Translations under genes and position numbers: made by a program
DNA from: Actinomycetes bacterium
Lineage (GTDB): Bacteria; Actinomycetota; Acidimicrobiia; Acidimicrobiales; RAAP-2
Length of the DNA stretch: 55,008 nt
Assembly (NCBI GenBank): GCA_021822565.1
Contig: JAKAQM010000003.1
Coordinates: 1 to 55,008 of the forward strand
Direction of reading: 5' to 3'
Shown here: positions 23,991 through 34,258 of the stretch, piece after piece
Numbering within the stretch: the stretch's first letter is position 1
Layout of the letters: every line of letters begins with the position of its first letter
The notes under the pieces: model-generated
What the model saw: the letters and a program-made list of their open reading frames with translations, nothing else
Databases searched by the model: none
Told to the model about the DNA's origin: nothing

Positions 23991-24956
23991 GTGCACCCGA
24001 GGATCCGCCAGGCAGCCGTCCACGCGCTGCGTCCCGCCGCCCGCTCCGTCCCGCTCCTTACGGCGGTCGACCGCCTCGGCGCGCACCGGTCTGCAGACCT
24101 CCTCCTTCGCATCAGCGGCGAGGACCTCGCGTCGCTCGACGTAGCGGCCTCCCACCGCAGAGGCCGAGTGCACGTGCGCATGGGGCGGCACGGCGGGACA
24201 GACCAGATCGCGCGCCAGGTGGGGGAGGGGGGCCTCTGGGGGTTCGAGCCGCCGCTCCCCGCGCTCTTCGTCGAGCTCGCGCGATCCAGCGACGGGGTCG
24301 TCGTCGACGTGGGAGCCAACACGGGGCTCTACGCCCTGCTCGCTGCCGCGTCCAACCGGGCCGTAGAGGTGCACGCGGTGGAGCCCCTGCCTGCCCTCGT
24401 CGAGCTCCTGGACGCGAACATCGGGCTCAACCGCCGCCTCGCGCGCCGCGTCCATTGCCATCAGGTCGCCCTGAGCGACCGCACCGGTAGAGCCATGCTC
24501 TACCTGCCCGCTCCCTGCGGAACCATCGTCGAGACGAGCGCGTCGCTCGATCCGGCCTTCAAAGAGGAGGTCGAGACGGCCGTCGAGGTCGAGACGCGCA
24601 CGCTCGACGACCTCTGGCTGGCGATCGGCAGGCCACGGGTCGGCATCGTGAAGGTGGACACCGAAGGGACCGAGCACCTCGTCCTGCGCGGCGCGGCACG
24701 CGTGCTTGCCGCGAGCCAGCCCATCGTGGTCTGCGAGGTGCTCCCACGGGCGGCCCTCGGGGAGCTCACCGAGCGGCTCGCCGCGTCCGGCTACCTCGAC
24801 GTCCGGCTCCGCACCGACAAGCTCCTGATCGGCTCCCGGGTCGACTTCGACCCGGAGGCGTGGAACCACGCCTTCGTGCCACAGGCGAGGCGTGCGGCGT
24901 TCGAGGCCGCTGCGCACGCTGCCGGCGTCGCCGTCGTCCCCGTCGTCGCCGAGTGA
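23991..24956 (+). CDS. FkbM family SAM-dependent methyltransferase
   Basis: The protein has 321 residues from GTG. The SAM-binding motif VVVDVGANTGLYALLAAA (about 103-120) is followed by VHAVEPLPALVELLDANI, VALSDRTGRAMLY, TRTLDDL and IVKVDTEGTEHLVLRGA, the ordered signature of FkbM O-methyltransferases. These usually methylate sugars or polyketides; the substrate here is unknown. It is divergent from the cysteine-desulfurase-like gene with 83 bases between starts, and precedes the OsmC-family gene by 36 bases. Confidence 0.9.
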   Translation: MHPRIRQAAVHALRPAARSVPLLTAVDRLGAHRSADLLLRISGEDLASLDVAASHRRGRVHVRMGRHGGTDQIARQVGEGGLWGFEPPLPALFVELARSSDGVVVDVGANTGLYALLAAASNRAVEVHAVEPLPALVELLDANIGLNRRLARRVHCHQVALSDRTGRAMLYLPAPCGTIVETSASLDPAFKEEVETAVEVETRTLDDLWLAIGRPRVGIVKVDTEGTEHLVLRGAARVLAASQPIVVCEVLPRAALGELTERLAASGYLDVRLRTDKLLIGSRVDFDPEAWNHAFVPQARRAAFEAAAHAAGVAVVPVVAE

Positions 24957-24992
24957 GCCAGCCGCTGCGGGCGCCAGGCGTAGCATGACGCG

Positions 24993-25598
24993 GTGGACAC
25001 GGAGCCGAAGGACGAGGCCGCTGCGCACGCCCAGCCGCCCGCGGAGGCCGCGGAGCCGCCCACGCCGCACGGACGGGTCGATCTGGCACGCCAGCGCGCG
25101 GAGATCGAGCGCATACGAGCCGAGAAATCCGCCAAGGCGATCCCGGATCGGAAGGTGACGACCAGGGCCGTGGCGCGCATCGTGGCGGACACGCGCATCG
25201 AGGGCCGGCTCGGTCGCTTCACGGTCCACTCGGACGAGCCCCCTGACCGCGGCGGTGACGACACCGCGCCCTCCCCGCTCCAATTCCTCATGGCCGCGGT
25301 GGCCTTCTGACTGCTCACCCAGGTGGCGCGGTTCGCGCCGCTCTACGACGTCGAGATCTTCGATGCGCGGGCCGACGTGCGCGCCACGTTCTTCAACACC
25401 GAGAAGTACGGCATCGACGACACCGCGGCCTACTTCGAGCAGGTGACCGTGAAGCTCGACATCGAGTCCTCCGCTCCCCCCGAGGCGACGGCCTCGCTCG
25501 TCGCGCACGCTGAGCGCGCCTGCCACGCGGCCCAGAGCCTGCGGCACCCCATCGACGTGACCCTCACCGCGACGCTCAACGGCACGCCGCTTCCCTGA
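24993..25598 (+). CDS. OsmC-family protein with in-frame TGA at the catalytic cysteine (candidate selenoprotein)
   Basis: Read through one TGA (25308-25310, codon 106), the gene encodes 201 residues from GTG. The first part has TRIEGRLGRFTVHSDEPP and the OsmC helix APSPLQFLMAAVAF, where the family places its first redox Cys; the TGA sits at that position. Homology continues at once in the same frame (LLTQVARFAPLYDVEIFDAR) through to HAERACHAAQSLRHPIDVTL, with the second Cys kept at position 177. A hairpin suited to a bacterial SECIS starts 11 bases after the TGA. OsmC/Ohr proteins reduce organic peroxides by a two-cysteine mechanism; Sec would replace the peroxidatic Cys. The alternative is a nonsense mutation or sequencing error. 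The Sec machinery is not in this window. Confidence 0.75.
25322..25342 (+). promoter_or_regulatory. Candidate bacterial SECIS element
   Basis: GGTGGCGCG pairs with CGCGCCGCT around a GTT loop: six perfect GC pairs at the top (25325-25330 with 25334-25339 region) extended by three more pairs, two of them G-U. The apical loop begins 20 bases after the TGA, inside the usual spacing, and has a G followed by U as SelB-binding loops do. The same bases encode the OsmC helix, as in other bacterial SECIS elements. Support is structural only. Confidence 0.6.
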
Positions 25599-25647
25599 GC
25601 CCCGCGGCGAGCCCCGCGGCGAGGGCCGCGGCGAGGGCCCGCGGCGA
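25599..25647. repeat. 12-bp GC-rich tandem repeat, four copies
   Basis: Units of the form GCCCCGCGGCGA / GGGCCGCGGCGA follow one another directly after the OsmC-family stop; the last has one extra base. They contain CCGCGG palindromes and fill most of the 85-base gap before the decarboxylase gene. Confidence 0.85.
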
Positions 25648-25683
25648 GGCCCCGGGCGCTCGCCGGCGTGCGAGCATCGGGCA

Positions 25684-27246
25684 ATGGACGACACGACCAC
25701 CGCCTTCGACCGCGCCACCTCCGAGCCGGCGGCGAACGCCACTCGCTTCGACTGGCACCCAGAGCCGGCGATGTTCGACCTCGCCGCGGAGCCTGCTCGC
25801 AAGGCGCTCGAGGACCTCGGCCACGACGCCTGGGGACTGGCGCTCGATTACCTCTACGACGAGGCGCTCGTACGCCCGGTCGGCCCGGACTCCTACCAGC
25901 AGCTGCGGGCGCGGTTCTTCGGCCCTTCGGGCGCGCCGGCTCCCGCGCCGTCGGCCCCCAGCCCCTCCTCGGCGGTCCTCGACGAGGTCCGCGCACGCCT
26001 CGTGCCCTACGGCTACAACGCGTACCACCCGCGATCGTTCTCGTACTTCACGCCCCCACCGCTGCCCATGTCGGTGGTCGGCGAGATGCTCTCCCAGGTG
26101 TTCCACCAGGGAATCGACGTGTTCCACTCCGGACCCGTGGGGGCGCTGGTCGAAGAGGAGGTGACCCGATGGCTCGCCGACCTCGTCGGCGCGGGCCCCG
26201 AGGCGTGGGGGGTCCTCACCTCAGGCGGGGTGATGGCGAACATCATGGCCATGACCGTCGCCCGTGACCGGCATCTCGCCCGGTTGACCCGGACCCAGGG
26301 ACCGCCGCGCGGGGCGCTGCTCGAACGCGCCCGCGTGTACGTCTCGGACCAGGCGCACTTCTCGATCGGCCGGGCCCTCGACATGCTGGGGTTCCCGCCC
26401 GAGGCCCTCGTCGTCGTGGAGCCCGACGAGCGCTACCGCCTGCAGGCCGAGCCCGTGGCGCGTCGTGTCGCCGAGGACAAGGCCGCGGGGCTCGTGCCGT
26501 TCTGCGTGGTCGGGGTCTGCGGCACCACCAACACGGGCTCGGTCGACGACGTCCCCGCGCTCGCCGACCTGGCACGCCGCGAGGACCTGTGGCTCCACGT
26601 CGACGCCGCGTACGGGGGGGCCGCGCGGCTCTCCGCGCGCGACGCGCCTCGTGTGCCGGGCCTGGAGCTCGCCGACTCCGTCACCGTCGACCCGCACAAG
26701 TGGCTCTTCCAGGCCTACGACATCGGGGGCCTGGTGGTGCGCCGGCGCGAGGACCTGCACGAGACCTTTCACCGCTCACCCGAGTACTACCGCTCGGCGA
26801 TCCCCGAGACCGAGCCGCTCAACTGGCTCGAGTACTCGATGGAAGGCACGCGCCGCCTGCGAGCCCTGAAGCTGTGGACCTCCTGGAAGCACGTCGGCAG
26901 CGAAGGGTTCGCCCGCCTCGTGGAGCACGACAACGACGTCGCCGCCTCGCTCGCCGCCGAGATCGCCGGCGCGGAGGACTTCGACGCCGCGGTCGACGAG
27001 CCGGAGCTCTCGATCGTCTGCTTCCGCCATCTCGTGCCCGGGATGACCGATGCCGAGCTCGACGCGCACCAGGACCGGCTCCAGCGCGCCCTCGAGGTCT
27101 CCGGAGAGGCGTGGGTCTCCACCACCAGGCTCCGCGGCCGCACCCATCTGCGCGCCGGGGTCATCAACTGGCTCACGACCACGCAGGACGCGCTCGGGTT
27201 GCTCGAGTCCCTTCGGCGGCTGGCGAAGGCGCTGCCCACCGCATGA
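25684..27246 (+). CDS. Group II PLP-dependent decarboxylase (aromatic amino acid / glutamate type)
   Basis: The protein has 520 residues from ATG. It shows the pyridoxal-dependent decarboxylase (group II) fold: FSYFTPPPLPMSVVGEML, FHSGPVGALVEEEVTRWLADLVG, GVLTSGGVMANIMAM, the cofactor-stacking QAHFSIGRAL, HVDAAYGGAARLS (Asp for the pyridine nitrogen) and Lys339 in VDPHKWLFQAYD. The WLEYSMEGTRR and ALKLWTSWKHVG segments resemble aromatic-L-amino-acid decarboxylases. Substrate cannot be read from the sequence. Transcribed with the OsmC-family gene upstream. Confidence 0.92.
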   Translation: MDDTTTAFDRATSEPAANATRFDWHPEPAMFDLAAEPARKALEDLGHDAWGLALDYLYDEALVRPVGPDSYQQLRARFFGPSGAPAPAPSAPSPSSAVLDEVRARLVPYGYNAYHPRSFSYFTPPPLPMSVVGEMLSQVFHQGIDVFHSGPVGALVEEEVTRWLADLVGAGPEAWGVLTSGGVMANIMAMTVARDRHLARLTRTQGPPRGALLERARVYVSDQAHFSIGRALDMLGFPPEALVVVEPDERYRLQAEPVARRVAEDKAAGLVPFCVVGVCGTTNTGSVDDVPALADLARREDLWLHVDAAYGGAARLSARDAPRVPGLELADSVTVDPHKWLFQAYDIGGLVVRRREDLHETFHRSPEYYRSAIPETEPLNWLEYSMEGTRRLRALKLWTSWKHVGSEGFARLVEHDNDVAASLAAEIAGAEDFDAAVDEPELSIVCFRHLVPGMTDAELDAHQDRLQRALEVSGEAWVSTTRLRGRTHLRAGVINWLTTTQDALGLLESLRRLAKALPTA

Positions 27247-27253
27247 CGACGGC

Positions 27254-27281
27254 GGCGGCGGGTCCCGGGCGGCCCGCCGCC
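27254..27281. terminator. Bidirectional hairpin between the decarboxylase and htrA-like genes
   Basis: GGCGGCGGG and CCCGCCGCC form a perfect 9-bp stem around a 10-base loop, 7 bases past the decarboxylase stop. The protease gene on the other strand ends at 27334, so this convergent gap needs termination from both sides. No T-run is present. Confidence 0.65.
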
Positions 27282-27333
27282 ACGCCCAGGGACCTGCCGC
27301 CCCGGGGCCTGTTCACCGGGTCGGTCCGCGGGG

Positions 27334-29004
27334 TCAGTCCGCAGGGCCGTTCGCGAGCGTCACCGTCGCGGACTCCGACTGGCCCGAGCGCGTCGTCCAG
27401 GTGACCGGCACCGAGTTGCCAGGGTGGTACCGGAGCATGATCTTCGTGAGGCCGCTCGGGCTTGTGACCGTCACGCCTGCGACCTTCGTGATGACGTCGC
27501 CCTGCGCCAGGCCCGCGTGCTGCGCCGGGGTGCCGGGGATGACGTTCGCCACTGCTGCGCCAGTGGCCGGGGCCGCTGTGCTCGAAGGTGTCCCTGTCAC
27601 TGTGCTCCCGAACCCGAATCCCCCGAACGTTGTGCGTGTGGTCGTCGCCTCCACGTAGACGCCGAGGAACGGGGTCCCTCCGATGTGCACCGTCGAGCTG
27701 CTCTTGCCCGCGATGATCTGGCGTGCGAACGACATCGCCTCGTTGATGGGAATCGAGTAGCCCTGTCCTGTCGTCGCGCCCTGGAAGCTGAAGCCCTGTG
27801 CGGCGGACGCCGCGGTGTCCATCCCCACGACCGTGCCCGAGGTGGTGACCAGCGGACCTCCCGAGTCCCCCGGCCTGATGTCCGCGTTGGACTCGATCAT
27901 CCCGGTCAGGTGCTCGGTGGTCGTACCGAGCGAGCCCTGGTCGCTCGCTGTGATCGACTGGTCGAGCGCGGTCACCGAACCCCCGGCGGCGCTCGGCCTG
28001 CCGCCGGTGCCTCCGGCGTTGCCGATCCCCACGATCGGCTCGCCCACCTTGACCGACGACGAGTTGCCGATGTGCACCGTCTTCAGGCCCGACGCCCCCT
28101 TGAGCTGGATCACCGCCACGTCCTGTGTCCGCGTGTAGCCCAGCACGGACGCCACGTAGGTCTTCCCGTTCCCGAGGTCCGTGACGCTGATCTTGGTCGA
28201 GCCCTCGATCACGTGGTTGTTCGTGAGGACCTTTCCTGTCGACGTGAGGACCATCCCCGTCCCCGCCGCTTCCTCTGTCTCGTAGCCGAGCACGGTGTTG
28301 ATGTCCACGAGCCCGGGCGTGACCGTGGCCGCGATTGTCGCGATGTTCGCCGGCGCGCCCGCTGCGGACGTGACCTTGCCTGTGCCGCTCGCTGTGCCCG
28401 CCGGCGACCCGACTGTGGATGTCGCTTTCGGTGTGCCGCTGGGAAGGAGGGAGCGCCCTGCGGTCGACGTGGAGCTGCCGCCGTTCCACACGCCGTAGCC
28501 GATGCCGACACCGACCAGGAGCGCGAGCACCGTCATCCCGGAGGCCAGGGCCGCCGCCAGCCTCCTGCGACGTTTCGGGTCGCCGGGAGCATGGCTGTGC
28601 ATCGGTTGGCCCCATTGGCCGCCCGGGTAGCCCCACCCCCAGGGACCCGGTGCCCAGTGACCGCCGTGCCAACCCCCGGGGCCACCCGGCGCACCCGTGC
28701 CACTCGGACCACCCGCGGCGGTCGGTCCCCCGGGGCCACCAGGCGCACCCGTGCCGCCTGGGGCGGTCGGGCCGTACCCGTAGCCGTAGGGTCCGGGGCC
28801 GGGGCCGTACGGACCCTGGGGGCCGGGCGGTTGCCACCAGGGGGCCTGGGGCCCTTCGGCGCCCGCGGGCCGGGAGCCCGAAGGGCTCTCCTCTGACCCC
28901 TGCGGCGCGCCCTGCGCGCTCGGGTCGGCAAGCGCGCCCTGCGCGCTCGGGTCTCCTCGCTCGTTGTCCTCTGGATCGGCGTAGTCCTCGGGGCGGTCAC
29001 TCAT
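27334..29004 (-). CDS. HtrA/DegP-type S1C serine protease with PDZ domain, membrane-anchored
   Basis: The protein has 556 residues; GAGGAGAC lies just before the ATG. The first 135 residues are a Gly/Pro/Tyr-rich cytosolic tail, then a basic stop (KRRRR) and one membrane segment (LASGMTVLALLVGVGIGYGV). The trypsin-like domain carries the catalytic triad His264 (TNNHVIEG), Asp295 (QDVAVIQL) and Ser381 (RPGDSGGPLV). A PDZ domain closes the chain (LGVYVEATT to AQHAGLAQGDVITKVAGV). Such proteins degrade or refold damaged proteins at the outer face of the membrane. The long Gly/Pro tail is typical of actinobacterial members. Confidence 0.94.
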   Translation of the reverse strand: MSDRPEDYADPEDNERGDPSAQGALADPSAQGAPQGSEESPSGSRPAGAEGPQAPWWQPPGPQGPYGPGPGPYGYGYGPTAPGGTGAPGGPGGPTAAGGPSGTGAPGGPGGWHGGHWAPGPWGWGYPGGQWGQPMHSHAPGDPKRRRRLAAALASGMTVLALLVGVGIGYGVWNGGSSTSTAGRSLLPSGTPKATSTVGSPAGTASGTGKVTSAAGAPANIATIAATVTPGLVDINTVLGYETEEAAGTGMVLTSTGKVLTNNHVIEGSTKISVTDLGNGKTYVASVLGYTRTQDVAVIQLKGASGLKTVHIGNSSSVKVGEPIVGIGNAGGTGGRPSAAGGSVTALDQSITASDQGSLGTTTEHLTGMIESNADIRPGDSGGPLVTTSGTVVGMDTAASAAQGFSFQGATTGQGYSIPINEAMSFARQIIAGKSSSTVHIGGTPFLGVYVEATTTRTTFGGFGFGSTVTGTPSSTAAPATGAAVANVIPGTPAQHAGLAQGDVITKVAGVTVTSPSGLTKIMLRYHPGNSVPVTWTTRSGQSESATVTLANGPAD

Positions 29005-29174
29005 CGTCTTGTCTCCTCGCTCACCACGCCTCTTCGGGGTCCGTTCCCGGGACCCCTCGGAAGGCTCCGAGCCGTCTCCTGGTACCCAGTACACCGGACG
29101 CACCTAAGAGATCGCGAAAGACCGCGTAGAACTCCTCTAAAAGTCGCACCGCGGGATCCCGCCGGAGATGGCGG

Positions 29175-29195
29175 GCCGCCGGGTCGCCCGGCGGC
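29175..29195 (-). terminator. Hairpin terminator after gyrA
   Basis: A perfect 9-bp inverted repeat (GCCGCCGGG with CCCGGCGGC) closes on a 3-base loop and begins directly after the gyrA stop on the minus strand. It would end the gyrB-gyrA transcript before the htrA-like gene. Confidence 0.75.
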
Positions 29196-31697
29196 TCACT
29201 CGCCCCCCGAGACCCGTGCGACCGCGGCGACGTGCTGGCCGTCGTCGAGGTTCATGACCCGGACACCCGTCGCGTCGCGCCCCTGGGAGGCGATCTCCCG
29301 AACCGCCATGCGGATGACGACGCCGGCTGTGGAGACCAGCAGGATCTCCTCGTCGAGGCTCACCATGAACGCCGCCACGACCCTGCCCCTGCGTGCCGTC
29401 AGGCGGATGCCGCGCACCCCCTGCCCGCCCCGGGCCTGGCGGTTGAAGCGCTCGACCTTCGTGCGCTTGCCGTACCCCGCATCGGTCACCATGAGGATGT
29501 CCGAGTCGTCCCGTGCGACGTCGAGCGAGACCAGCTCGTCGCCGTCACGCAGGCGGATGCCGCGCACCCCGGCGGCATCACGGCCCATGGGGCGGACGTC
29601 GTCCTCGGAGAACCGGATGGTCATCCCCGATCGCGCGACCGCGAAGAGGTCCTCGCCGCCCGCGGTCGGCACGACGCGCACCAGCTCGTCGCCCTCTCGC
29701 AGGTTGATCGCGATGAAGCCCTCCCGGCGGGACTTGTCGTACTCACTGAACGCCGTCTTCTTCACCTGACCGCGCGCGGTCGCGAAGACGAGGTAGTGGT
29801 CGGCGGGGAAGTCCCGCGTCTCGACGACTGCCTGGATCGTCTCGCCCATCTCGAGGGGGAGCAGGTTCACGAGCGCGGTGCCACGGGCGGTGCGCTCCTT
29901 CGTCGGGATCTCGTGGCCGCGCAGGCGGTAGACCCGCCCCCGGTTGGAGAAGAGCAGGAGGTACGAGAGCGCGGTCGTGTGCACGACGTTGGTGACGAGG
30001 TCCTCCTCCTTCAGGCGCGCGCCCTGCACCCCGCGCCCGCCGCGCCCTTGGGTCCTGAAGGCGTCGGCGGACACCGCCTTGATGTAGCCGGCGGCGGTCG
30101 TCGTGACCACGATCTCCTCGTCGGCGACGAGATCTTCCACTCCGAGCTCGCCCGGGTCGTGGGTGATCACCGAGCGCCGCGGGTCCGCGAACTTGTCACG
30201 GATGGCAGTCATCTCCGTCGCGATGACGCCCCGCAGCTTCGCCGCGTCGGCGAGGATGGCCTGGAGCTCGGCGATGGTCGCACGCAGCTGCGCCATCTCC
30301 TCTTCGAGCTCCCTGCGGCCCAGCCGCGTGAGCCTGCCCAGCGTCATGTCCAAGATGTGGTTGGCCTGCTCCTCGCTGAAAACGAAAGGCGCGGCCATGA
30401 GCGCGCCACGGGCCGCCGAACGGTCGTCGGACGCCCGGATCGCCGCGATCACCGCGTCGAGCATGTCGATCGCTCGCAGCAGCCCTTCGACGATGTGCGC
30501 GCGAGCCTCTGCCTTGCGCAGCCGGAACTCGGAGCGCCGGCGGACCACCTCGACCTGATGGTCGACGTAGTGACGGAGCATCTGGGCGAGGTTCAGCGTC
30601 CTGGGCACCCCGTCGACCAGGGCCAGCATGTTCACGCCGAAGTTGGTCTGCAGCGGCGTGTGCTTGTACAGCTTGTTCAGCACGACGTTCGCGTTGGCGT
30701 CCCGCTTCAGGCGGATGACGAGACGGGTCTTCTTTCCCGCCGAGGAGTCGAGCACCTCTGCGATGCCCTCGACCTCGCCGGAGCGGACGAGATCGTCGAT
30801 CTTCTGGCTGATGACCGGGACCGACGTCTGGTACGGGATCTCGGTGACGACGATGCGGGTCGCGTCGCGCGCCTCTTCGATCTCGGCGACCGCGCGCATC
30901 TTCACCGAGCCCCGTCCGGTCCGGTAGGCGTCGAGGATCCCCTGGCGGCCCAGGATCTGGCCGCCCGTCGGGAAGTCCGGCCCCTTCACGAACTGCATCA
31001 GCTCGTCCGACGTCGCCTCGGGGTGCTCGAGGAGATGGATGGCTGCGTCGATGACCTCGCCCATGTTGTGCGGGGGGATGTTCGTCGCCATCCCGACCGC
31101 GATCCCCTGCGACCCGTTGACGAGCAGGTTCGGGAAGCGCGCCGGGAGGACCACCGGCTGCTCGGCGCTGTTGGCGTAGTTCGGCTCGAAGTCGACGGTG
31201 TCCTCGTCGATCCCCGCCATGAGGTCCAACGCGAGCGCCTGCAGCCGGCACTCGGTGTAGCGCATCGCTGCCGGTCCCTCGTCGGGGCCAGGCCCTCCGA
31301 AGCTCCCGTGGCCGTCGATGAGGGGGTGCCGCATGGAGAAGTCCTGCACCATGCGGACCAACGCGTCGTAGATCGCGGCGTCGCCGTGCGGGTGGAAGGT
31401 CCCCATCACCTCGCCGACGACCGCGGCGCACTTCACGTGCGGGCGATCGGGGCGGAGGTTCTGCTCGAACATCGAGTAGAGGATCCGCCGGTGCACGGGC
31501 TTGAGCCCGTCTCGGACGTCTGGGAGCGCCCTGGAGACGATGACCGACATCGAGTACTCGAGGAACGAGCGCTCCATCTCCTCTTGGATCTCGATCGGCT
31601 CGATGAACCCGAGGATCTCGCCCTCGCCATCGCCGCCCGGCGGCGCGCCGGCGGCGCCGTTCGTGGAAGATCCGCTGGTGGTCGGCCGTCTCGCCAT
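29196..31697 (-). CDS. gyrA: DNA gyrase subunit A
   Basis: The protein has 833 residues. The breakage-reunion domain has FLEYSMSVIVSRALPDVRDG, HPHGDAAIYD and the catalytic Tyr147 in AAMRYTECR; the C-terminal half holds six beta-pinwheel blades with the GyrA-box-like QGRGGRGVQGARL. With GyrB it introduces negative supercoils using ATP. The position matching Ser83 of E. coli GyrA is Ala107, as in mycobacteria, which usually means lower fluoroquinolone affinity. The loop before AAMRYTE is unusual (GGPGPDEGP). The gene starts 14 bases after gyrB. Confidence 0.97.
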   Translation of the reverse strand: MARRPTTSGSSTNGAAGAPPGGDGEGEILGFIEPIEIQEEMERSFLEYSMSVIVSRALPDVRDGLKPVHRRILYSMFEQNLRPDRPHVKCAAVVGEVMGTFHPHGDAAIYDALVRMVQDFSMRHPLIDGHGSFGGPGPDEGPAAMRYTECRLQALALDLMAGIDEDTVDFEPNYANSAEQPVVLPARFPNLLVNGSQGIAVGMATNIPPHNMGEVIDAAIHLLEHPEATSDELMQFVKGPDFPTGGQILGRQGILDAYRTGRGSVKMRAVAEIEEARDATRIVVTEIPYQTSVPVISQKIDDLVRSGEVEGIAEVLDSSAGKKTRLVIRLKRDANANVVLNKLYKHTPLQTNFGVNMLALVDGVPRTLNLAQMLRHYVDHQVEVVRRRSEFRLRKAEARAHIVEGLLRAIDMLDAVIAAIRASDDRSAARGALMAAPFVFSEEQANHILDMTLGRLTRLGRRELEEEMAQLRATIAELQAILADAAKLRGVIATEMTAIRDKFADPRRSVITHDPGELGVEDLVADEEIVVTTTAAGYIKAVSADAFRTQGRGGRGVQGARLKEEDLVTNVVHTTALSYLLLFSNRGRVYRLRGHEIPTKERTARGTALVNLLPLEMGETIQAVVETRDFPADHYLVFATARGQVKKTAFSEYDKSRREGFIAINLREGDELVRVVPTAGGEDLFAVARSGMTIRFSEDDVRPMGRDAAGVRGIRLRDGDELVSLDVARDDSDILMVTDAGYGKRTKVERFNRQARGGQGVRGIRLTARRGRVVAAFMVSLDEEILLVSTAGVVIRMAVREIASQGRDATGVRVMNLDDGQHVAAVARVSGGE

Positions 31698-31711
31698 CGT
31701 GCGGTGCCCCC

Positions 31712-33751
<2,040 letters not shown>

Positions 33752-33868
33752 CTACCCGACCGACGCCTGGGAACCGCACCCGTGCAGCGCGCCGGCGTGG
33801 TCCCCGACGCGTCGAGGCGTCGTCTCCCAACGGTCGCGCCCCACGTCCGGCGCGCGCCGTGCTCGGAA

Positions 33869-34258
33869 TCAACGCCGGATGCCGACCACGACGTCCAGGC
33901 GCTCGATCGATTCGCCGGTGCGTTCGGCCAGCCGTGCGAGGATGCCTGGCGCCAGGACCCGCAGCTGCGTCGCCCAGGCCGGCTGGTCGACCTCGACGAC
34001 CAGCGTGCCGCCACCGAGCCGGAGGGGCTTGGTGTGACGCGCGACCGACGAGCCGACGAGCTCCTCCCACCGGGAGAACACGGTCCCGAGGGCGGCTGCC
34101 GACGGAGCGGCCTCTGTGGTCGCGCCCCTTGGTCCCGATCCTCGGGGAGCCGGCGGGGCGAGTCCCGCCACGACGTCGTCGAGCGACTCCCCGAGGGGTC
34201 GGGGACCCCGATCGAGCTCGGCTCGCCGGCGCGTGCGCCGCCCGCTCGGGCGGTTCAT
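33869..34258 (-). CDS. dciA: DUF721 family protein, DciA-like
   Basis: The protein has 129 residues; its ATG overlaps the recF stop (ATGA). After an Arg-rich start (NRPSGRRTRRRAELDRG) the conserved domain spans about 55-128: FSRWEELVGSSVARHTKPLR, then TLVVEVDQPAWATQLRVL. This is DUF721, which lies between recF and gyrB across actinobacteria; members loading the DnaB helicase are called DciA. The 216 bases between it and gyrB contain nothing recognisable apart from alternative gyrB starts. Confidence 0.88.
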   Translation of the reverse strand: MNRPSGRRTRRRAELDRGPRPLGESLDDVVAGLAPPAPRGSGPRGATTEAAPSAAALGTVFSRWEELVGSSVARHTKPLRLGGGTLVVEVDQPAWATQLRVLAPGILARLAERTGESIERLDVVVGIRR

